A stretch of 64,000 nucleotides of DNA from Eustoma russellianum. Its lineage: Eukaryota; Streptophyta; Magnoliopsida; Gentianales; Gentianaceae. Under the pieces are notes generated by a model, which was not told where the DNA came from, ran no database searches, and was given only the letters and a program-made list of their open reading frames with translations. Positions 56,022 through 64,000 of this stretch are shown here, in pieces. A program made the translations under genes and the position numbers. The stretch is from positions 10,840,840-10,904,839 of the forward strand of contig AP025067.1 of the NCBI GenBank assembly GCA_036186865.1, read 5' to 3'. The stretch's first letter is position 1; each line of letters opens with the position of its first letter.

Positions 56022-57911
56022 TCAACCCTTTGAAAATGTCCCTTTTGGTACCCAAATTTGGGTGACCTTTCTAGGTATTCCAAAAGGTGAGAAAGATGAT
56101 GAGAACGCAACATAATAAACTTTTGGTGCGACTTTATCTGGCCTTTGGCCAAGGACTCCTTTATACACATTATATGTAGAACGCTTTGGATATGTCCTTG
56201 TGTTTGTATGCATAGCGCGTGGATGGATTGAATGCCGTGTATGCATCACCCTTTTCTTTTCATATCTATATGGTACAACATTGTGTTTCGCATGATATGA
56301 TGAAGAAGTGGAGCGTGATGAGGGAATATGCAATTTTCGCGTCATCTTAGACGCCACTTGAGGCTTTGGGGTGTCTATTTTCTTAGACATAACAAACTTT
56401 GTTGGTTTGGTTGATACTTCATTTGTATCAACGTATCCCAACCCCGTTTTATCACTGTCATGCTTTTGTGATGATATAATGCGATGCAGCATGTTGGATC
56501 CTGTATCAAACTGTTTCACCTTTTTCTCTACATCGGCATTCCTTGATTTTAATTTTGAAATCTCGGATTTCAATTCAACGTTCTCGGATGTCAATGATGA
56601 AATTTCAGATTTTAATGCATTGATGATACATGATGACTCTTCTTTAGAATCGTTTAATTGAGCAACAAGATTTTCGTTAGAAGATTCTAACAATTTCTTG
56701 TCTTCAATTAATCGTTTCTTTTCTTTTGCAAGAGTCTTTGAAAATTTATGCAATTCTAAATATTGACTAAATAAATCATCATATGAACATTCAGAATCAG
56801 AATCAGAGTCGGAAGTTACCTCATTTGATGCTTTAGATGTAAAGCATGCTTGTGCCTTGTGTTCTTCCGTATTATCAGTCTCAGAATCCGATGTGTCACT
56901 CCAAGTGGAGGCTTTGAATGCTCTTCTCCTTTGCTTAGGTTCTGAGACGAGTCTATTTTTGTTCCAATCCTTGTCAGGGTATTTGTTTGTTTGTTTTTCT
57001 TTATTAGGGCAGTCATATGATAGATGTCCGAGTTTGCCGCATTCATAGCACTTTATTTCTTTATTTTTATTTTTATGATCCTTAGATGAGGTGGACTTAT
57101 GTTTAATCGATTTTCTCAATATTTTTCTTAATCTCTTAGCCATTGTGATTAAGTCCTCGTCATCGGAATCTGTATCACTATCATCTACGACGTATTCATT
57201 TGATTTAAATGCTATGGCCCTATCATTATTAGAAATAGACTCAGAATGTCTTAAAGCAAGTTTGTTTTCATATACCTTAAGTGATCCGATTAGTTCTTCC
57301 ATTTTAATTGATTTGGTCTCTTTGCTTTCTTCTATGGCCGTTACTTTAGGGTCCCATTCTGAAGGAAGGCTTCGTAGAACTTTCTGCACCTTTTCCTGCG
57401 TAGTAAAAGCCTTACCAAGAGACTCAAGAGAGTTGTAGATGTTAGTCAAACGAAGATCCATGTCTACAATAGACTCGTTGGGCAATAATTTAAAAGACTC
57501 AAGTGTGGACATGAGCATGTTAATTTTGGACTCCTTTACTTGGCTAGTCCCTTCATGTTTCATTTCAAGAATATGCCACATCTCTTGAGCACTAGAACAA
57601 TTTGACACGTAACTAGCCTCACTTTTACTTAGGCCATTTAATAATAGTTGCATGGCTTTAGCATTCATGCTAAGTTTCTTTTTATCATCACTTGTATATT
57701 CTTGTCTAGTTTTAATGACTTCTAATGTGACTCCGTCTACAATGGACAACTTAGATGGAACAAAAGGACCATCTTCTACAATGGACCAAAGATCAATGTC
57801 TATTGCCATAAAGAAGAGTTTCATTCTTACCTTCCATTGAATGAAAGACTCACCGTCAAAAAGAGGAGGCCTTATGGTTGACATTCCTTCTTGCACGGTT
57901 GTGGTTGCCAT
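56022..57911 (-). CDS. Array F Gag, unit 1 (intact)
   Basis: 629 codons, no stop or frameshift. Order: copia Gag (UBN2-type) about residues 15-235; an acidic patch at 242-254; a basic patch at 260-285; a CCHC zinc knuckle with C288, C291, H296 and C301; an acidic serine-rich linker at 337-378; a coiled coil about 385-475; a basic Ser/His/Tyr-rich tail; and the conserved end QIWVPKGTFSKG. In full copia elements of SIRE type a similar end leads into protease; here a stop follows. The start is the first ATG after the primer site, MATTTVQEGM. The protein should bind and package element RNA but cannot process or integrate it. Enzymes must come from another element. Confidence 0.92.
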   Translation of the reverse strand: MATTTVQEGMSTIRPPLFDGESFIQWKVRMKLFFMAIDIDLWSIVEDGPFVPSKLSIVDGVTLEVIKTRQEYTSDDKKKLSMNAKAMQLLLNGLSKSEASYVSNCSSAQEMWHILEMKHEGTSQVKESKINMLMSTLESFKLLPNESIVDMDLRLTNIYNSLESLGKAFTTQEKVQKVLRSLPSEWDPKVTAIEESKETKSIKMEELIGSLKVYENKLALRHSESISNNDRAIAFKSNEYVVDDSDTDSDDEDLITMAKRLRKILRKSIKHKSTSSKDHKNKNKEIKCYECGKLGHLSYDCPNKEKQTNKYPDKDWNKNRLVSEPKQRRRAFKASTWSDTSDSETDNTEEHKAQACFTSKASNEVTSDSDSDSECSYDDLFSQYLELHKFSKTLAKEKKRLIEDKKLLESSNENLVAQLNDSKEESSCIINALKSEISSLTSENVELKSEISKLKSRNADVEKKVKQFDTGSNMLHRIISSQKHDSDKTGLGYVDTNEVSTKPTKFVMSKKIDTPKPQVASKMTRKLHIPSSRSTSSSYHAKHNVVPYRYEKKRVMHTRHSIHPRAMHTNTRTYPKRSTYNVYKGVLGQRPDKVAPKVYYVAFSSSFSPFGIPRKVTQIWVPKGTFSKG

Positions 57912-57965
57912 CTCACTGAATCGTTGGATTCTTTGAAGTGAGTGTTCCTGCGCTCTGATACCAAT

Positions 57966-60900
57966 TGTAGGATCTGCAAGGCACCACTAGAAGGGGGGGG
58001 GGTTGAATAGGTGGTGCGGAAAGTGTGGTTTTTAAAATTTCTTTAAACCTAACCAATTCAACTTCTGAAAACAGATTCTGTTTTCAGGACCTGTTTTAAA
58101 ACGTTTTTAAAACCAGGTTATAGGTCTCCAAAAATTCTGAAATTTTGAGAGAACTTAGCTTCAGATGTTATGAGGGTCCCCTAAAAATTTCAAATTAAAA
58201 TTCAACCTTTAACCCCTTCAAAAACCGTTGGTACTCAGATTGTGCAAATCTGCCAGAAACGGTAGATGGTTTTGAAAAATTAATTCCTATTTGTGTGAAC
58301 GTCCAAATGATCTGAAACTTTAACCAATAACTCCTCACACACTATATTTAAATGGGTTGAAACAGTTTTTGAAAATTCTTTTGGGAAGTAGGTCAAACAC
58401 AACCAAAGTCTCAACCTTTGCAAGTCTGAAAATCAGACTGCACTAGTCTCAGAACTTTTGATATTTGACTGACCTATACTTGTCCAAAAGGGTTGAAACT
58501 TGTGCCAAATTAACCCTAGAACGTTTATGTATGTTTCTGGAAATTTTTATAATTTTTGGAAATCGTTTGCTATTTTTCCGAACGTGAACAAAACGAATGA
58601 ACAGTGCAGAAACTGAAAAGTAAATGCTGAAAGTAAATTGCACCAAGAATTTTATACTGGTTCGGTTATCAACAACCTACTCCAGTCTTCAAGGAACACC
58701 TTCCTTGGTTCACACTAATCACACAACTCAAAAACACCTTACCACAGGGTTGATAGAGTTACACCTTAACTCCAACCCTTTACAAACCTTGTATTGCTAG
58801 TACAATTTGCACGAACACCACCACCTCGCTAGAATGAAGATTGATCACACCTTGATCAATCTTTTACAAAGATGTATGAATGGTGGTTTATCTCAAGCCT
58901 ATTCAAGATTGAAAGAATATGAATACAATAGGCTTACAAGAAGAAAGAAAGAAAGAGAGAATGTAGAGGAAGAAGAACTAGGCTTTTGGTCACTTTGATT
59001 TTGCAATGCTTGGCCTTATTTTTGTTTGTTCTTCTCTTCCTTCCTTTAAAGAATTCCAGCCGTCCCCCTTATGGCATGTCTCCTTCTTGAAAATTATCTT
59101 TTAAGTCCTTGAGAGAGTGTAAGACATCATTGTGACAATGCCTTGCTTACTTGGCATCTTCCTATTGGATCATCATTTAGTCTTCGCTTACTTGGCACCT
59201 CCTTATTGGCTCAATGTTGTCATCAAGATGACATGGAAAAAATCTGAGATTAACACTTTAAACATGTGCCAATATCAATCATAAAATTATTTCCATAATG
59301 CATAAGATTGTCACATAAATTGCAAGACAAAAAATCTCACAAAATTCTCCTAGAATTCGCCCATTAAGTGACATTGCCATGCTGAATTTTCAGCATGTGC
59401 ATCATCCAATTTTATTCAAAATAATGCCAAATTTGATTTGATTTTCTTTAAAAAATGAATCACCAACTTATGGTAATTGTTCCTATCACATGAGAAATGG
59501 ATATAGACACTTTTAAGACCATACATTCGGCCACACCATGTCTTCACACATGCTGAAAAATTTCAGCATGTGTGATATGTAGAATATCACACTTTATTAA
59601 TTTAAATAACATTCAAATCATTTCCATAACATCCCCAATTAATCCTCATGATACAAGACACAAAATATAGGCTCATATGAAGATAAAATTCGGCCACCAC
59701 ATTAGTGCACATGCTGAATTTTCAGCATGTGTCACAATTGTGACAAAATTTGAAATATTACCTTTTGTAGCTTCTTTCTTTAAGTCACCAACTTTGTATG
59801 ATTGATTCTTGACCAATCAATATGCCAACAAGGCTCCACATATGCTCCTTCTCAGCTGTAGGGGCGTGTATACATGTATATGCATGTGCTGAATTTCATT
59901 TTTGCTAACTTTGTAAAATAGTGCACATTTAATAATACACACATGTAATATTCCAATCAGCCCTTAATTTAATTTTCTAGAACACTTTAAGATGTATATT
60001 ATATGTAAAAAGTGTCTAGATACGTGTCACATGATGTTCAAGAAAAACGTTCCATGTTATGTGCGTAGAAAACCGAACTTTCGATATTTATCGATTACCC
60101 GATTTTTCTCTAATTTAAATTCCAACTTTTGCACATGATATATATATTATGTTATACATAATATATATAATATATATTTTAAATTTCAGCACTTGGCTGA
60201 TTTAAAGTGGTACCATAAACATGTGACAAAAATAAAATTGGAATCTTCACATTTTGGCCTAAATGTGGGGTGAATTGTGTGTGCCAACATGGAAAGTATT
60301 TTTGTCTCAATATACAGTCATGTGCACGAAAATATCATCAATTTTTGATGTATATGGGCTGGCCATTTATTTATGGCAAGTACGTGACACGTTGGCGAAG
60401 TTTCGGTATCGTCCGATACGACAAATTTCGGTTTAGAACCTTTTATCGTGTCGTATTTAATTTGTCATCACCATATCTTATATCATATGATATAAGACCT
60501 GGATACACTCATAAATATGAGTTAAGTATAGTGGTGTGACGATAACGTACGTACGTAAGATATATAACGTGTCGGTAGTACGTTGGAATACATGTGTATG
60601 TGCCTTTTATAAAAAAATCTGAAAATATAGTATATATATGTGAAAAAGGCGTGTGGAATGAATGTGGGGAGGAGGAGGAGACTTTCCTTCCATAGCCATG
60701 TTGCCTTTGTGCCTTTTCCAAATGCATCTTCCTTTAATGAACTACTTAGTTTATTAAACTAAGTACTTCACTTAATGAACTACTTTAGTTCATTAATTGT
60801 GGCACCTGAAAATAGTATAAACTCAACAAATGTTCGCCATATGATGTAAGCTTTAATGCTTCATGGCTCGTTAGTACGGCAACATAATATATAAGCTAAA

Positions 60901-61014
60901 TAAGGCAAGTTATCATGCACACATGTACACTTATGCACGTTTATATCTTATGCTCGTTTTTGTGCACATTTAAATCATGCATTTGAAAATCACTCAAACC
61001 CCTTTTTCTCTACA
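57966..61014 (-). repeat. Array F LTR 2 (shared by both units)
   Basis: 3049 bases. It serves as 5' LTR for unit 1 and 3' LTR for unit 2. It is almost the same as LTR 1, with a few substitutions and run-length changes (for example near 58118, 58268 and 59440). Confidence 0.92.
59377..59731. repeat. Three-hairpin array in F LTR 2
   Basis: Same three palindromes as in LTR 1, same order and spacing. Confidence 0.9.
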
Positions 61015-61277
61015 ATCTCCCCCTTTTGATGATTTTCAAAATAACTTATGCACATGATTTAAATCCTATCGCTCCCCCTTCAATTATGCATAAATTCAAA
61101 ATTCGAAATTTAAATTTCGAGTCCGCTCACCCTTGATTTATGCAATCAGTATCAGTATCTCTCTCCCCCTTAAATCATGCTTTCTCTCCCCCTTTATTTT
61201 GGAAAGCAAATCAAAAGATGCATGTAAAGAAAAAAAATCATGCATTTCATATACGTGCGTTCGTAAGGGTTATTTAT

Positions 61278-63167
61278 TCAACCCTTTGAAAATGTCCCTT
61301 TTGGTACCCAAATTTGGGTGACCTTTCTAGGTATTCCAAAAGGTGAGAAAGATGATGAGAACGCAACATAATAAACTTTTGGTGCGACTTTATCTGGCCT
61401 TTGGCCAAGGACTCCTTTATACACATTATATGTAGAACGCTTTGGATATGTCCTTGTGTTTGTATGCATAGCGCGTGGATGGGTTGAATGCCGTGTATGC
61501 ATCACCCTTTTCTTTTCATATCTATATGGTACAACATTGTGTTTCGCATGATATGATGAAGAAGTGGAGCGTGATGAGGGAATATGCAATTTTCGCGTCA
61601 TCTTAGACGCCACTTGAGGCTTTGGGGTGTCTATTTTCTTAGACATAACAAACTTTGTTGGTTTGGTTGATACTTCATTTGTATCAACGTATCCCAACCC
61701 CGTTTTATCACTGTCATGCTTTTGTGATGATATAATGCGATGCAGCATGTTGGATCCTGTATCAAACTGTTTCACCTTTTTCTCTACATCGGCATTCCTT
61801 GATTTTAATTTTGAAATCTCGGATTTCAATTCAACGTTCTCGGATGTCAATGATGAAATTTCAGATTTTAATGCATTGATGATACATGATGACTCTTCTT
61901 TAGAATCGTTTAATTGAGCAACAAGATTTTCGTTAGAAGATTCTAACAATTTCTTGTCTTCAATTAATCGTTTCTTTTCTTTTGCAAGAGTCTTTGAAAA
62001 TTTATGCAATTCTAAATATTGACTAAATAAATCATCATATGAACATTCAGAATCAGAATCAGAGTCGGAAGTTACCTCATTTGATGCTTTAGGTGTAAAG
62101 CATGCTTGTGCCTTGTGTTCTTCCGTATTATCAGTCTCAGAATCCGATGTGTCACTCCAAGTGGAGGCTTTGAATGCTCTTCTCCTTTGCTTAGGTTCTG
62201 AGACGAGTCTATTTTTGTTCCAATCCTTGTCAGGGTATTTGTTTGTTTGTTTTTCTTTATTAGGGCAGTCATATGATAGATGTCCGAGTTTGCCGCATTC
62301 ATAGCACTTTATTTCTTTATTTTTATTTTTATGATCCTTAGATGAGGTGGACTTATGTTTAATCGATTTTCTCAATATTTTTCTTAATCTCTTAGCCATT
62401 GTGATTAAGTCCTCGTCATCGGAATCTGTATCACTATCATCTACGACGTATTCATTTGATTTAAATGCTATGGCCCTATCATTATTAGAAATAGACTCAG
62501 AATGTCTTAAAGCAAGTTTGTTTTCATATACCTTAAGTGATCCGATTAGTTCTTCCATTTTAATTGATTTGGTCTCTTTGCTTTCTTCTATGGCCGTTAC
62601 TTTAGGGTCCCATTCTGAAGGAAGGCTTCGTAGAACTTTCTGCACCTTTTCCTGCGTAGTAAAAGCCTTACCAAGAGACTCAAGAGAGTTGTAGATGTTA
62701 GTCAAACGAAGATCCATGTCTACAATAGACTCGTTGGGCAATAATTTAAAAGACTCAAGTGTGGACATGAGCATGTTAATTTTGGACTCCTTTACTTGGC
62801 TAGTCCCTTCATGTTTCATTTCAAGAATATGCCACATCTCTTGAGCACTAGAACAATTTGACACGTAACTAGCCTCACTTTTACTTAGGCCATTTAATAA
62901 TAGTTGCATGGCTTTAGCATTCATGCTAAGTTTCTTTTTATCATCACTTGTATATTCTTGTCTAGTTTTAATGACTTCTAATGTGACTCCGTCTACAATG
63001 GACAACTTAGATGGAACAAAAGGACCATCTTCTACAATGGACCAAAGATCAATGTCTATTGCCATAAAGAAGAGTTTCATTCTTACCTTCCATTGAATGA
63101 AAGACTCACCGTCAAAAAGAGGAGGCCTTATGGTTGACATTCCTTCTTGCACGGTTGTGGTTGCCAT
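61278..63167 (-). CDS. Array F Gag, unit 2 (intact)
   Basis: 629 codons. It differs from unit 1 by two residues that I can see (S360 to P, and one I to T in the histidine-rich tail, HPRAM region). The same domains and zinc ligands are present. An intact second frame with so few changes means the duplication is recent, or that one unit is an assembly copy of the other. Confidence 0.92.
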   Translation of the reverse strand: MATTTVQEGMSTIRPPLFDGESFIQWKVRMKLFFMAIDIDLWSIVEDGPFVPSKLSIVDGVTLEVIKTRQEYTSDDKKKLSMNAKAMQLLLNGLSKSEASYVSNCSSAQEMWHILEMKHEGTSQVKESKINMLMSTLESFKLLPNESIVDMDLRLTNIYNSLESLGKAFTTQEKVQKVLRSLPSEWDPKVTAIEESKETKSIKMEELIGSLKVYENKLALRHSESISNNDRAIAFKSNEYVVDDSDTDSDDEDLITMAKRLRKILRKSIKHKSTSSKDHKNKNKEIKCYECGKLGHLSYDCPNKEKQTNKYPDKDWNKNRLVSEPKQRRRAFKASTWSDTSDSETDNTEEHKAQACFTPKASNEVTSDSDSDSECSYDDLFSQYLELHKFSKTLAKEKKRLIEDKKLLESSNENLVAQLNDSKEESSCIINALKSEISSLTSENVELKSEISKLKSRNADVEKKVKQFDTGSNMLHRIISSQKHDSDKTGLGYVDTNEVSTKPTKFVMSKKIDTPKPQVASKMTRKLHIPSSRSTSSSYHAKHNVVPYRYEKKRVMHTRHSTHPRAMHTNTRTYPKRSTYNVYKGVLGQRPDKVAPKVYYVAFSSSFSPFGIPRKVTQIWVPKGTFSKG

Positions 63168-63221
63168 CTCACTGAATCGTTGGATTCTTTGAAGTGAGTG
63201 TTCCTGCGCTCTGATACCAAT

Positions 63222-64000
63222 TGTAGGATCTGCAAGGCACCACTAGAAGGGGGGGGGGGGTTGAATAGGTGGTGCGGAAAGTGTGGTTTTTAAAATTTCT
63301 TTAAACCTAACCAATTCAACTTCTGAAAACAGATTCTGTTTTCAGGACCTGTTTTAAAACGTTTTTAAAACCAGGTTAGAGGTCTCCAAAAATTCTGAAA
63401 TTTTGAGAGAACTTAGCTTCAGATGTTATGAGGGTCCCCTAAAAATTTCAAATTAAAATTCAACCTTTAACCCCTTCAAAAACCGTTGGTACTCAGATTG
63501 TGCAAATCTGCCAGAAACGGTAGATGGTTTTGAAAAATTAATTCCTATTTGTGTGAACGTCCAAATGATCTGAAACTTTAACCAATAACTCCTCACACAC
63601 TATATTTAAATGGGTTGAAACAGTTTTTGAAAATTCTTTTGGGAAGTAGGTCAAACACAACCAAAGTCTCAACCTTTGCAAGTCTGAAAATCAGACTGCA
63701 CTAGTCTCAGAACTTTTGATATTTGACTGACCTATACTTGTCCAAAAGGGTTGAAACTTGTGCCAAATTAACCCTAGAACGTTTATGTATGTTTCTGGAA
63801 ATTTTTATAATTTTTGGAAATCGTTTGCTATTTTTCCGAACGTGAACAAAACGAATGAACAGTGCAGAAACTGAAAAGTAAATGCTGAAAGTAAATTGCA
63901 CCAAGAATTTTATACTGGTTCGGTTATCAACAACCTACTCCAGTCTTCAAGGAACACCTTCCTTGGTTCACACTAATCACACAACTCAAAAACACCTTAC
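63222..64000 (-). repeat. Array F LTR 3 (partial, cut by window end)
   Basis: The first 779 bases match LTR 2, with a longer G run near 63249-63260. Whether the array ends here or continues cannot be seen. Confidence 0.9.

Larger units (their letters stand above)
52709..64000 (-). mobile_element. Element F: tandem array LTR-gag-LTR-gag-LTR of the Gag-only family
   Basis: The order is LTR 52709-55758, internal 55759-57965, LTR 57966-61014, internal 61015-63221, LTR from 63222 to the window end. Both internal parts are 2207 bases and the period is 5256 bases. Each junction has the correct primer site (ATTGGTATCAGAGCGC on the minus strand) and polypurine tract (AAAAGGGGGAGAT). The array lies in element E; ACGTG at 52704-52708 is the probable first target copy. 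Copies differ at few sites. Head-to-tail sharing of LTRs fits unequal recombination between LTRs, or a duplicated assembly. No pol is present in either unit. Confidence 0.9.

Noticed and set aside
56371..56661. 96-codon plus frame (also 61627-61917 and 44773-45063)
   Set aside because: Antisense shadow of the coiled-coil part of gag.

Overview
The window looks like nuclear DNA of a flowering plant, probably a eudicot. It is AT-rich, its genes carry spliceosomal introns with GT..AG borders, and it is filled with nested LTR retrotransposons and tRNA-derived SINEs. Two host genes are recognisable, both plant families: a RINGv ubiquitin-ligase-type protein and an MS1/MMD1-like protein. Species cannot be told from the sequence.

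Layout. (1) 1-21911: a decayed Ty3/gypsy element of Tat type ('A'), its 5' LTR cut by the window edge. It has gag, protease, RT, two RNase H domains, integrase and a long antisense open-frame region. Its integrase is split by a 2.6-kb solo LTR ('B', 5136-16542, TSD CCCTG). B is itself split by a full-length gypsy element in reverse orientation ('C', 5232-14038, TSD TTACT). C's left LTR holds a 10-N gap. (2) 21912-24069: non-coding, with one SINE. (3) 24075-29866: a decayed Ty1/copia element ('G', TSD CACCC), interrupted by a 1.38-kb solo LTR ('H', 25831-27210, TSD AAATC) rich in CGAT repeats. (4) 31000-39800: a gene island. A seven-coding-exon RINGv gene (+) converges on a three-exon MS1/MMD1-like gene (-) that ends before the family's PHD finger. 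Introns and flanks hold SINE copies and an RTE-type LINE remnant. (5) 40400-41063 and 48401-48581: one unidentified degenerate repeat that received two insertions. (6) 41064-64000: copies of one family of non-autonomous copia-like elements with ~3.05-kb LTRs and an internal region that codes only Gag. 'D' (41064-48395, -, TSD TCCAT) has an in-frame internal gag deletion. 'E' (48582 onward, +) is interrupted in gag by 'F' (52709 to the window end, -). F is a head-to-tail array LTR-gag-LTR-gag-LTR with a 5256-bp period and two intact 629-codon gag frames.

How it fits together. The retroelements tell an order of events: A before B before C; G before H; E before F. The Gag-only family has no protease, RT or integrase in any copy here, so it must depend on enzymes from another copia element. 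Its LTRs carry three evenly spaced hairpins (~150-170 bp apart) whose stems are conserved in every copy seen while the centres vary. This is the least explained signal in the window.
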